Assembly (NCBI GenBank): GCA_914767715.1
Contig: OU612067.1
Span: forward strand, 5,518,001-5,582,000
From: Membranipora membranacea
Taxonomy: Eukaryota > Bryozoa > Gymnolaemata > Cheilostomatida > Membraniporidae
Direction: 5' to 3'
DNA length: 64,000 nucleotides
Made by a program: the position numbers and the translations under genes
In this document: positions 38,337 through 49,924 of the stretch, in pieces
How the letters are laid out: the number at the start of each line of letters is the position of its first letter
How positions within the stretch are numbered: the stretch's first letter is position 1
Notes under the pieces: generated by a model
The model's input: only the letters and a program-made list of their open reading frames with translations
Databases searched by the model: none
What the model was told of the DNA's origin: nothing

Positions 38337-39420
38337 TGTGTCGTCGTTATAGTCTTTACACTATGTACAAACTATATTTACAGATCTATTACTTAACCTG
38401 AAATAAATAGCAAGAATACATTGTAACACAGTGTAACACAGTGGTTCTGAAAACTCATCCTGACTGATTTTTAACATCTTTATATATGGAAATCCTCTAA
38501 ACAACAATATCAACCTTTACTAAGGGTTTGATTTTACTGGTAAGGCAAAGAAGGAATTTCTTGCCAGTAGGCCTAGTCAAACCTTCACCATGCAAACTCC
38601 CCAGGTCAGCTTTTATTTATGTAGTAAGTAAGTAGTCACAGACAGAGCAGTGCTCCCCAACTAATTAGATGAGACGCAAGCAAAGAGCTTGCTAGTTATC
38701 CCAATAGTCTGGTAAGTCTAGCCTTTCAAGTCAAGAGAGTGAAATGATCGACTGAAAATCCAACCAGTGTGCCATCAGCAGGTAAAATGAATTCATCATC
38801 ACAATCACCAATGAATCATCATTTCAATCATCAATGGAACAACAAAAAAGTGAGAAAGCAGCAACATTGAACATTTAACATTGTGGCCAGTCTAACAACC
38901 TGATTTGAGCATCTGAAAATATGGTTGCACAGCCAGACTTAAATCTATATTGAGAGAATTTCAAATTACATAACAAAAATATACCCATTTAAAAAATCAA
39001 AGTAAAGCTCTAAATTCAGATCAAAAAGTAATTGTTAGAAAATGAATGTCCACATTTTTCTTCTCACCAGAAGCTTTTCCATAACAAGAAGTCACGTGAT
39101 TAATTTGCTGCGGGCTAGCTTTATTTGTGTAGACCTATGTATAAAAAAGTATATTTCACTTTGGGTCGTTAACTTTTCTATTTTCTGATTAAAATAGATA
39201 AGTCTACAAACTGTTTCCTGCTATTTCACTACAGCCGACCCATCTCTGCAGTTTATATTAAAATTTTGCAGAAAAAATCTTTTTCAGAGATAAGATTCTA
39301 GAAAATTCCTTGGTTTTGGTCCTTAGTTTCACTAATGTAAGGGAAATTAGGACTTGGTGTATTATTGGAATGACCCTATAAATTTAATATAGATAAACTT
39401 GGCATTCCAACAAACCTAGG
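38337..39420. promoter_or_regulatory. Shared 5' region of UBAP2L (minus) and ROGDI (plus)
   Basis: The two start codons face away from each other 1084 bp apart. No further exon was seen between them. No clear TATA box stands out, as is usual for housekeeping promoters. A bidirectional promoter is inferred from geometry only. Confidence 0.5.
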
Positions 39421-42400
39421 ATGGAATATGATTGGGATAAAGAGGCTACATCCACACTGGTAAGTGAGGTTAGATTATCATTTTTATGAAAATTGTTATT
39501 TTCAAGTTATTCCTCTAATTTGCTATGATCTAGTTCTTGTAAAATTTAATTCAAAGCAACTTGTTTGAAGCTAGGCTCGATAATGACATAAATCGATCAT
39601 TTTAGCATCAATAATAATCAATTGATATTAAATATAGGCTATTGTTATTAGCTTGATTAATAATAATGTAAATTTGTCTATACATTTCACAACAATAAAT
39701 GAGCAGTTAATTTCCTGCTGTGACTATTGTGGATTCACAGGCATACAGTGTCACAGCCACACTCAATGCCCCCAGTAAGTTGACATAGAGGATCCTGTTC
39801 ACCACACAATAGCCAGTGTGATATCTATTTGGAGTCCAAGCAGGCTGTGGGGAGGGGCTTTCTCTCTCTAGAGGTTCTGCATCAGGAGCCTTCTCATTGA
39901 CCTCAATACACAGCCTGAGTTTTCGCTGATGACATGATCATCAATAAGGTTATGGAAAGTGTGAAACTGTGAAAAGTTCAAGGGGTCAGACTAATAATTT
40001 GGTTGTTTGCAGGCTGCAGAATTCAAGTGGATGTTGCAGCAGGAGTCGTTGAAAACACTAAGGGATATAAAAGAGATTCTGGTTGAGTGTGCACGGAGAT
40101 TTCCCCTACATCTCACTCTTGCTAATGCCAGCTCAGATAATCTGGTCAAACCAGACAAATTCATAATTGGAAACAACTCAGAGTGAGTGAATCACTATGC
40201 AATGTCAGCAGCAGCTCAAGCTGATTACTAAAAATATTCTAAATGCTTTAGTTTGTCCATCATAGCTTTTTATGTCACCATGAGCAAATCATAAAGTTTC
40301 TGGAAATGTGTTGCTGGATGTTTCATACTTTTGCTCATTCAATAAGGTTTGTGGCCTCAAGGTATTTGTGACATGAAACTTTGGGATAGAAAAGTTATAT
40401 GTAAGGCTACCAGTATATTTTATGTTTGTTGTAGAAATGGACAGGCAAATATTAAAGGAATGGTTACTCTGATGGGTGACAATGTTTGTGAGGCAGTAAG
40501 TATCACCATCGCCTGATATCTCTACTTATTGAGTCTCATTTGATGCCAACGTACTGCACAGTGCTGTTATACCCAAATTGATTAAAATTAAAATTAAGAA
40601 AATGTATTTGAGTCTGTCAATAGAACTACAGCCATCTCATTTCTGCAGGGAAAAAGGACTGTGAAAGGATTGTTTATTGTGACCAAAATTCCAAGACCAA
40701 AATAAACATATGTGTTACAGCCCTTGCGCACAGTTTTCATATAGTGGTTGTATATACACATGTATTGTATAGATAGGCATCGGTCCAATATCAAACTGAC
40801 CACAACCTATTTATCTTTTTTTTTTTTCATTATAGGATATAAACTTGAGAGTTCCGCCTGTGAAAGGCCACCATTCTCCAAATATAATGAGAACAATCAT
40901 ACAGCCAGACAACTGCTGGAAACTGCAACAGGTGAGACTTCTTGTAACTTGTAATGAACCAAAAAGTTTATTAACATACCAACATGAGTTCAGTGACAGC
41001 TCCAAAGAGTTCATTTTCCCTTAAACAATCATTAGTTGATTCCAAGGCGTTATGTTGCTCAACTGACCACCCTCCCTGATTTGGCAGACCAGTCAGGAGT
41101 TATCTGATCTTTGAAGGGTGATGAGCAGACAACTTTAGAATATAACCTTGCTGAACCAACTCATTAGCAAACTCTCTGGTGCCAAACCTGCCCAACAAAA
41201 GCAAAATTACTCTGTACTCGATCATCTTATTATTTATTCATGATAAGATTTGTTATTAAAATTATGTTTTGCTATAGTTACAGGATGCTGGAAACTACTT
41301 GTGCAAAGCGTTGGTTGAAGTAAATAAAAGGCTTGAGATAGGAGCTTTTACCTCTGGTAAAGAAGCCACCCATGTGAGTTCAATATGTCAGTCCAATTTG
41401 AAGACTTTGAATTATTGTTAGTGTTTCCTCCTGAATTTCATAAGAGGCCTAACCGTGGTAAAGTGTAAATTGTAAGTGTTGTTGTGTAAGGAGAAGGAGG
41501 TGGCTCAGTTGGTTAGAGCGCTGTACCTTTCGCATGCAAATGTCGAAGGTCGTGGGTTCGAATCCTGCTGCAGTTCATCGACTGCTGGGGTTTGGTTGGC
41601 CCCCATGTGTGCTCCAACCCGCCTGCAAACAGAGAGCAAATTGGCGCAGATATTGCGGCCTCGCCATTAAGGCACTATAATTTCGTCACCCATGCTTCGG
41701 TGTGTGACTAGTGATATGACATCTGATTTTAATCAACCTTTTAATCAAAGTGTAGTATTTCCGCAAGGAGAGGGATAATGAAAGGTATTCGCACGATTTC
41801 CCCAATAGGCTAACCTATGTAAATTTTTTGAACAGAGTTGAAATATTTGATTGGGCTATCACCCAGCTAATGGTATTCTTGTCTCCTAAGAGCAAAGTAA
41901 GAAATTAAGTCCTATACCACCTTTATTGCTCCAGTTATGTGTCCATACATGTTTTGTCCAGCAACGTAATAATGGAACTATACTTTCTATATATATATAT
42001 CAGTGCTGGACAAAACTGAAAGTCAAGTCTATTTTACTTTACTTTTATTTTACTCAATTTATATATTTTTTGTAGTTGCTTACCGGGCTTATATCCTCAT
42101 TGAACCAAGGACGAGGCAGTATGGTTATCCCTAAGCGTAAAACAATCGATGAACTCCTCACAAGCATCAACACTGTGAGTGTATATCCTTAGCTCATTGA
42201 AAGGCTTCAAAGGGTTTGCTTTTAAATTGCGTATCAAAATAACTGATTGTTTCGTGTGAACATTTTGCATTCTAACATATTTTAATTGAAAAAACTAAAT
42301 TGCTCTACTTGAGTAAAGACATTTTAGTAGTTAATGACAATATTGTGTCCCAAGGACAACAGTATTACTAATTCAGATATGAGTTACCTGAAGTGCGGAA

Positions 42401-45336
42401 GTGATCTGTGATGTCGGGATCGTCGCTTAAAAAAAGGGTGATTGCTTCTGTGATTAGGTCTATCTAAAAACAGACAAACTCATTTAAAATCACCAATTGG
42501 TCGTCATGAGATTTTATACAAAACGTCTACAATAATTTTTTAAAACGAAAATTTTTTATATGAAGACTACATCAAAGAGTAGTACCTTAGTTTTGCTTGT
42601 CTTGGAAAAAATGCGTTAACTGCGACACAAGTTTGGGTGCTGTCAAAGATAGGATAAGATAGTTGCTGTTGCTTAGCACTATAAGAGTCATATAGCCGGT
42701 GTGGAAATAGTTTTTATGTTACTGATGGAAAAATAGTTTGTGGATATACTGTTGAGCTAATTTCAAACCCCGATGCGTACCGCTCATTTTAGTTTCATAA
42801 CTGAGTAGAATCCCTGGAGAAATCCTGCTAGCTTACTAAATATATCCAAATACGGTAACTTTTACAGATGCAAATGTCAGCTGGAAAATAAGGCTGATTA
42901 TGCATGTGATGCGCCAAGTGTCATGTTGCATAGTCGCTTTTCATTGAAGAGTTTTTTTATTAATGTCAACATCCTCTATCAATTTGTACCAATGTCAATG
43001 ACATTGTCGATGCATAAATTACTTCAGATTGTCATACGATGTGGACAGCTCTGCTGAGAAGCAAGAATCAAATAAACACTTGGTTCTACTCACACCTAGC
43101 AATATCATGGGTTTCATATGCCCATACATCATGGAAATGTATACCAAATTGCTAACCAGTTTAATTACAGGATGAAAATAAATATGAAAAAAAAATCTTT
43201 TCAAAATTTGCGGTAATTCTGCATCAGTATCTTTGAAATTGCTTCAAAAGAAAAACCTAAACTAAACCATTCACACCCTCATGTGCTGTTTTGTTATGAA
43301 AAATATAATGGTACCTTCTCTTGGGTACTAATTGAAAGATAAATTTCCTCCAAAATCATCAACTAGGTCCTAGATGATGCATGTGTTTGCTGTAATTGTT
43401 ATTTAAAACTCCTACCCCACTAAGGTACAGTACAGACCTTTACTACAAAAACATGTACTGTGTAATCATATAATATGATGAGGAGTTTCACAAAAAGCTG
43501 AACTGGGCACCATTTCACTTTTAAACCGCCTGAGCTATTGCAACCAAGTTCTTAAGCTGACCTGTCATGTTACCCAATATTTATATCTGGTGATGTTGTT
43601 TTGTAGAAATCCCTGAATCCCCCGCTTCCCGGAGAGGTAGCAGTCAGCTTCTACGTACATGCAACTAAACTAGTCTTTGCTCTTTATCATGTTAACAATG
43701 TACCAAACAGAAAGCTGGAGATCACTGATCGATTCCAGGTACGCTTTTTGTTCATCGCGTCTTTTGTGAGGGAGTTTATCGGTTGGTAAACCACGATATT
43801 GTTTTACTCTCAGTGTGGCCTTCCCAAAATCCATCTTTAAGACGATGCTAAAATCTTTTGGTTATTCAAAGTCTGTCAAGACAACAGATATGGTGGGCCG
43901 ATGTCTTCGTACATCAACACGGACCAACAAAGTTCTTCCCTCAAAGCTGACATCGAACTTATTCTGTGGGTTGAATAGTATGGAAAGTTTGTGTCCTTGA
44001 AGTTCATTTATTAACTTTTTCATTTTGCATCAATCTCCACTTCAAAGCTTAGAGAAAGCTGACAGTTAATTCTTTCACTAAACCCTACCGAGAGAAGCGT
44101 GATTATAATGAGGTCACAGATAATGATAGCAGGTATAATTACACTTGAAGTTGTTTTTCTATTAAAGGCTGAGGTATCAGTTCCATGGTTCAGTGATGTC
44201 ATAGTCATGTTTACGGCAGCATTACAGCAATGTCAGCAACTCAAAGATAAGGTCGGTAACACATATAATTATTTTGACAGAAAAATCATAAATGATTATA
44301 GATCATATAATACTGTTCAATGTATATATTAGCGCAGAGATCATTGTTAGTTAGTGAACTTGGCCATCATTATTGCTATTTGACCGAAAGTTTCACTGAT
44401 AAGCTCAATATATTAAAAAGAGCATCAATTCCACTGGCCTTTACAAAACTGCTCACTGCAGATAAGAACCAATTTAGTGATATTGGCGAGCTGGGATAGC
44501 CAGTTTTTGCTGACTAGAATTTTAATTAAAAGTATGAAACATTGAAGAACAAAAATACAGGTTGCACACCATTGATCACTGATTTCCAATTGTCATCCTT
44601 CAAATCAAACAAGTGAGCTGATGTAGCATCCAGTATGATGTAAGATTACAATGAGCGTTACATCCATGTGTAGAGTCAAGGGAAATTAGTCGAGTTTACT
44701 CCAACGCAGTACCCTGATTACTATTCATGTTTAGTGCTCAGAAACAAATAAACAAAGGGCCAAAGTTTCACATCAGCATGAATTATAAGCTCACTTGAGA
44801 GCTGAGCAAAGGTGCCATGGTATGTGAGGGGTCCCTGGTGTAAAATGTGCTGAGGTACAAACTCTGTCACAGATCAAGGACAATTTTGGTTTCGTAACCA
44901 ATTTCATTTGGCAGCTTGACAACGTGGGTTTCTTTTATCTATCGCTTCCTCAATCCTGTCCATGTCATGCATGAAAATAGCATTTTGTGGGCTTTAAATG
45001 TTCCATCTTATACTTACTATCAGTCAGGTTCTAGGGCTATGATGTACCTGTTGTAATTGAATGTATTTAGAGTCCTCTCAAATTTGACATGTCTATGTTA
45101 TACTGGAAGAAGCTCATAAAAAGGCTATGTCATATTAAAATATTATGGCTGGACATGCTTACATAGAACATAAAAAAGAGAGAATGTTTCAACGCCTCAA
45201 TGTGTCAATAATTTCTATCTGACAGATTGCAGTATTCTCTCAGTACAAGGACGCACCTCCAGACAAACTGGATGTCAATGATATGATGGGCGGGGCTAGA
45301 GCTAAACAGGATACAGAAGAGATGATACTTGTGTGA
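39421..45336 (+). CDS. ROGDI: ROGDI homologue (complete, 9 exons)
   Basis: Homologue of ROGDI, the leucine-zipper protein mutated in Kohlschutter-Tonz syndrome and linked to the V-ATPase-regulating RAVE/Rabconnectin complex. 295 residues (human 287). Exons: 39421-39459, 40013-40182, 40435-40495, 40836-40931, 41278-41373, 42076-42174, 43607-43738, 44168-44251, 45226-45336. Match along the whole length: EFKWMLQQE, LRDIKEILVE, NGQANIKGMVTLMGD, DINLRVP, CWKLQQLQDAGNYL, LPGEVAVSFYV, RKLEITDRF and the hallmark LQQCQQLKDK near the C terminus. The C-terminal 37 residues (QYKDAPPDKLDVNDMMGG onward) are longer and more polar than the human tail. The exon 8 donor is GTCGGT, weaker than the others. An AATAAA follows at 45497. 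Confidence 0.96.
41497..41735 (+). mobile_element. tRNA-derived SINE in ROGDI intron 5
   Basis: The tRNA-like head GGAGGTGGCTCAGTTGGTTA at 41497 has an A box (TGGCTCAGTTGG) and a B box (GGTTCGAATCC, 41555-41565). About 150 bp of non-tRNA body follows (GTGTGCTCCAACCCGCCTGC, then CATGCTTCGGTGTGTGACTA). A tRNA gene would end at about 41575; the body and lack of a folded acceptor stem make it a SINE. Target duplications were not clear, so the 3' end is approximate. Confidence 0.8.
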
Positions 45337-46321
45337 GAGCGTTTGATCTGATTATCCCACGAGGCTGTTACTGTTAGAGAATTATACGTGTCAGTGCCAG
45401 TACAATTAATTATAACGTCACCGGAATACTCGGTCAGAGAAAAACAAAGCTGACGAGAATCTATGGAGGTTTCTGTGAAAGTCTTAACTTAACCTTAATA
45501 AAGCCTAACAACAAGTTAGATCTGTGTGGTCTATCAATCCAAATTTTAGGGTATTGATCTTAGCCTTATTAGATAATATTAGATTAGATAATATTTAGAT
45601 AATTAGATTATTAGATAATATGAGACAATATATTCTTTTCATGGTATTATTCAGTAGATAGCAAAACTAGTAACACAGTAGTTGGTGAAAAGTTAAAATA
45701 ATGATCACAATTGTGCAACCATACAGTCAAATTTTTCTAGACCAGAAGCCTTACTAGTTGCAAAGGAATGCACTGGAAATGAGATATAATATATTCATTG
45801 TATTGGTACCTGGTACTGATGATATTAATATGTATAACCTATATTTAATCAAAATTTGCAATATTTGCATTCCTCATTTCTTTCTTTCAGCTTTATTGCT
45901 ACACACACCATGAAGGTTCAAAATAGATAATTGTTATATTTATATCCGATATTGTGCCAAACCATAAATACATTATCTTATTACATGCATTATTCAGCTT
46001 CTATACTTTTGTTCTTGGATGAGTGATAATGAGTGTTGATTGGACAATTCGCATGTCCCCTCTACCAGTAAAGTTATCATGAAATAGTATACAGAAATAC
46101 AGATTGCGCTGAGAATTCACTCATCCAATAATGATTAGAAGATGCATCTGTGAATCCTCACAATTTTTGTAATGCTCCAATTTTCTATTGGTTTTTCATC
46201 AAAAACAACTGAGCTTATGCGACCATATAAAATAACAGTATTACTTATACATGCACAATAATATCAGAATGGAAAACCAAAATCGCAAATTTGCGAGCTA
46301 ACAGAAAATGTTATCACCCTG
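45337..46321. other. Convergent 3' region between ROGDI and the membrane-protein gene
   Basis: Contains the ROGDI polyadenylation signal (45497-45502), an AT-rich direct repeat based on TTAGATAATA at about 45564-45635, and a minus-strand AATAAA near 45893 that may serve the 46.3-kb gene. No coding exon seen. Confidence 0.6.
45497..45502 (+). terminator. ROGDI polyadenylation signal
   Basis: AATAAA 161 bp downstream of the TGA stop, the first such hexamer after the gene. Confidence 0.7.
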
Positions 46322-47338
46322 TTACACGCTGGTGGTTGGTGTCTTATTTACACACTTTATACAGACAACCTGATTCTCATTAAATGCAGTTATAAATCCA
46401 GCCATGAACATGAGAAATGGCAAAGCTCCCATCGCGAATAATCTAAAAAATAATTTTGTACAATAAACACCTATCACATAACATGAAATTCCACCTTTTT
46501 TTCTAAACGTATTACACAGTATGGAGTATATCTCTGCTACAATTATATATTTTTTAATCGTGATTTTTAAAGGGATAATAAATACCTCCAATACATATGC
46601 CCGCTCGCTCCTAAGTCACAAAACCCAAATCACTTTTAAGGAGGTCTTCCCATATCTCCTTACGCATACAAGCGACTAAGTCAGCAATTTTTTTGGTCGA
46701 TATGATACTTACATTATACTCAGTATTGGTCGAGTTTTGAAACCTAACCACATAAGGCCAGGTGCTGCACAACACGCACAACATACTGTTTTAGGCTTAA
46801 TCTCCTCGTTACAATCCCCATAGTCACATTGTAATGGAGCACCTCCCGGGATCGCCTTCCTCCTTTTCAGCTCTTCCCTTTTTCTGCTTAGATCACTGTG
46901 GCTGTTCTGAACATGTACTATTTGGAGGTCATAGGCAGAACAGTATCCAATAAAGTAGGAAATTCCTGGCAGCAAAAATGCGACCCTGTGAAAAAAACTC
47001 AAGTTTATATTCATTTGTTCTACATTCATTCAACCTTTTGTATCTCATGTTACTAAGATGTCACATTTGTCGATTTACTGCCATTTTTGTTAGCTGACGA
47101 CTTGAAATCAGTAAAGCAGTACCCATCAAAAGCGTTTGAGATTTTATATATGAGACTGGTAGTTCAATCATCGGAATTATAAACGCTACAGCGCTGAATA
47201 TAATTCTTACTTTCTGATGATGCTTTCTCCAGCAGCGGCCGGTAATTTATGTGAGAACATTCCATTCAAACAGCCCGGTTCTCTTTCATCCTCTATTTCG
47301 TTGCATCTTTGCGGCCGTATCTGTGTATAAGATGCCAT
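46322..47338 (-). CDS. Unrecognised small Cys-rich membrane protein (173 aa)
   Basis: Three exons join in frame: 47338-47211, 46985-46713 and 46442-46322 (stop 46324-46322). The N terminus (MASYTQIRPQRCNEIEDERE) is hydrophilic with no signal peptide. There are two hydrophobic segments: about 44-60 (VAFLLPGISYFIGYCSA) and about 131-155 (ILFAMGALPFLMFMAGFIT). Between them are a charged stretch (RKREELKRRKA) and a Cys cluster (CDYGDCNEE, then TVCCACCAAPG). A CIKC motif sits near the C terminus. Splice sites are good (GTAAGA/GTAAGT donors; CACAG and TTTTAG acceptors). I do not recognise the family. The Cys pairs might bind metal or be palmitoylated, which is inference only. Confidence 0.7.
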
Positions 47339-49760
47339 TTATTCTGCTTCTCTTTCAGATGTCCTGATAGTTTAAGTGATACAGAGTTTGATCCTCCAGT
47401 TAGTGTGTTCTACCTCCACTGACTCCTGCTGAATGACTTCCGATACAATCTCTTGCAGGGCTCAAATAGCGACATGGGGTGTTGTTGATCCCTGTCTTTT
47501 TAAATTTCGTAAAGTGTCAACATAAGAACTTGTTTATGGTTGGCCTTAGTTCCTTTGTTTGCTAATTTTTTACTTCATGTCACTGTTGGATATGTGATAA
47601 AAAGAAAGAGAGTGATGATAAAAAATCTTTATCTTGTAATGCCTGACTGAGAAATATCTTCTTCTTTTTGCTAGGCTGCTAAGGTCAGTATGTTCTTGGT
47701 AAAAAAATGCGCAGAGAAAACAGGCCGATGCTTATTTAAGCAAGGAACCATCGTTAACAAAGGAGCAGCAATTAATTTAAACAACGTCAACAATAGGCTT
47801 TGTAACGCAATAACAATATACCTTCTCCTGCTGAATTTCTTTCAAAGTTAAAACATCAAGGTTAGCAAACTATTGATGATGCTGGTTTCTGAGATCTGAG
47901 CTACCACGCCCAGTCCTGAGAGGAGTATGGTAAGCTTACATTACGTCCAAAACCAGTGAAACTCCACTCTATAGCTTGTATTTGATCCGTATTTGATCCT
48001 GTAGAGAAGATACAGTTGGGTACCGCTCGGATTTCTGGCATCTTTCCACATGAAAACTGGCCCTTGTGTAACAATTGCAACATGTTATTAATATCTTTCA
48101 TCTATTTCTATCCAAGTATTTACTGGAATACCTATAACTGTTGTAATAGGTGAAAAAAGTCAGCATTGTTTTTGATATACCATTACTGATGACTGGTAGT
48201 GTATCTCAATTCCCTGATCAGTTTTCACCACCCTTTTCCCACACACTAGCCCCTGTATAACATCATCGCTGTACACAAAGTCTCATCCACACAATAACTA
48301 TTTTATCACTTCGATCCGTTCCCAGGTGTGTTGCTTATCTACTCATATTGTTTTAATGTAATTAACGCTTTAATTTACCAGGTATTTGTCCGTATTTTTC
48401 TCAGTTTTGTCGCCTGTGATAATTGTGTGACAGAGCTGTTGGGGGTGGTAAACACACGCAACAATACTTGTGATGTCTTCTGTCGTCAGCCCTCCCACCT
48501 CCGTCCGTTTACATCAGAGACTGTTCACATGAACATCCGTCTACGAGCTGGTACCTCCCCCTCCCATCATCTCTTCCAGTTAAACTTTTTTCTTCCAACC
48601 GTTATCGTACTATGAGAGATGCTTCTTAATTTTGTTAACTTTTTCATAATTATAATGGTTGTAGTTTTTGATTTACTCAGCTTAATTATTATGTTTTTTT
48701 GTGTAAGCTGCCTGAAGCTGGCCAGAGAACTGCTATAGGTACAAGGACTCACCCACCAGACAGTTACATGTTTGTAACAGCAGAGATTAGCTTGCTTGAG
48801 AACTACAAGCATAATAGTTAATATTTCTTTCTTTCAACACAACAACCTAACAAAAACCACCTAAATGAATAGTTTTACAGATCGTAGTCTGACAACTTTT
48901 ACACACACTCACATTCAATTTGTTGCGGAGAGTTTCTAAGAACGAGATAGGGTATTACATTTAATTTCTCCTCTGTGATATTGGTCAATGGAATCGATCT
49001 GTATTAGTTCATGCAATCAACAATTTTGAAGCATTCTTTTCAAAACCATTTCTTTTCAGTGTTAAAAATTTTAACTTCCGTTCTTTCCGCAGCGTTTTCC
49101 CTCAACATTCTTAACCACATGACCACATTCCAGTACCTCTATGGTGCTAAAGCCCGTATTGATTTCCCCCTGAGAATTGTCCATTGAATCTGAGACTTTA
49201 TACAAAGTTATTTAAAGCAAGTGTAACTTCTGTATGATCCGGAGAAACTGCTGGAAAAAGGCAAATGAGACTGTAGGACTATATTAGGACCGAAATTCAT
49301 TGAAAAGTTGTTGAACATGGCCAAATCAACCAACCAACAACCGATTCTTGGTAACTCAAAAAGGCGGCATAAAACCGGCGGATTCTGTAGATGGAATTCT
49401 CTTCCTGATTGGCCAGAAAACAGACAATTCATAAAATTTTTATGTTGTGCAGTGACTCTTCTGACGTAGTTTGAGCCCCCTAAAGACAACTCCTTTGTCG
49501 AGGAGACGCCGACACAGCTTCTTCTGTCGTACACCTGTTAATTTTGTTCTGGTGTGTAAAGCTCGTTACTGTAAGGTTATTATTTCATCCACTTTCCTAA
49601 ATAAGAACGCAAGGTAACTCAGAAGATTACGTCGGCACACCTAGAAATCAATAAAACATCACTGATACTCAATCTATCCTAGCCTCAAACCAATTACAAG
49701 CCCATCTAAACATCATCAATATCAGTAACATTTAGAGTAAATTGTGTGTGGTTATTTGTA
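47339..49760. other. Intergenic region with doubtful exon-like segments
   Basis: Lies between the minus-strand membrane-protein gene and the plus-strand neuropeptide gene. Apart from the exon-like pieces at 47941-48268 and around 48361-48470 nothing is defined. The open frames on both strands at 48328-48615 and 49208-49534 have no recognisable domains. Confidence 0.4.
47941..48268 (-). other. Two possible coding exons of an unrecognised gene
   Basis: 48268-48181 (acceptor TTTGTGTACAG, donor GTATAT) reads DDVIQGLVCGKRVVKTDQGI and then EIHYQSSVM. 48104-47941 can follow in the same phase, with FSCGKMPEIRAVPNCIFSTG and then IEWSFTGFGRN, and ends at a GTAAGC donor. The phases agree and the residue mix (spaced Cys, charged and aromatic residues) looks like an extracellular domain. 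A further upstream piece ending at a GTAAAT donor near 48375 could supply the required two bases. If the last donor is not used, the frame stops 13 codons later. No start codon or family was found, and the acceptor of the second piece is weak. Confidence 0.3.
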
Positions 49761-49767
49761 TATAAAA
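49761..49767 (+). promoter_or_regulatory. TATA box of the neuropeptide gene
   Basis: TATAAAA, 158 bp upstream of the start codon. The expected transcription start lies near 49790-49800, leaving a 5' UTR of about 130 bp without an obvious intron. Confidence 0.6.
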
Positions 49768-49924
49768 CCGGATAGCAATCACCAGTGTCGTATCATTCAT
49801 TCACCTGAGATCGAGAGCGCTTCACATTATTTTATCTCTTCACTAAAGGTTTATTTTAGTTGCTTGGATTTCTTAGCTGTTATAACATTTAGCTGCCGGT
49901 GACAAATCGCTGACACTTGACAGC

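Noticed and set aside
41497-41575. Functional tRNA gene
   Set aside because: A and B boxes are present, but no acceptor stem pairs and a SINE body follows.
41476-41670. 64-codon open frame containing VAQLVRALYLSHANVEGRGF
   Set aside because: This is the usual translation of a tRNA-derived SINE head, not a gene.
48328-48615. 95-codon plus-strand frame with ACDNCVTELLG resembling a laminin EGF end
   Set aside because: Similarity rests on a few Cys. A good acceptor precedes it but there is no matching donor, and the minus strand offers a competing frame.
49208-49534. 108-codon minus-strand frame
   Set aside because: Starts at a non-ATG codon. Another frame is equally open, and there is no domain or splice support.
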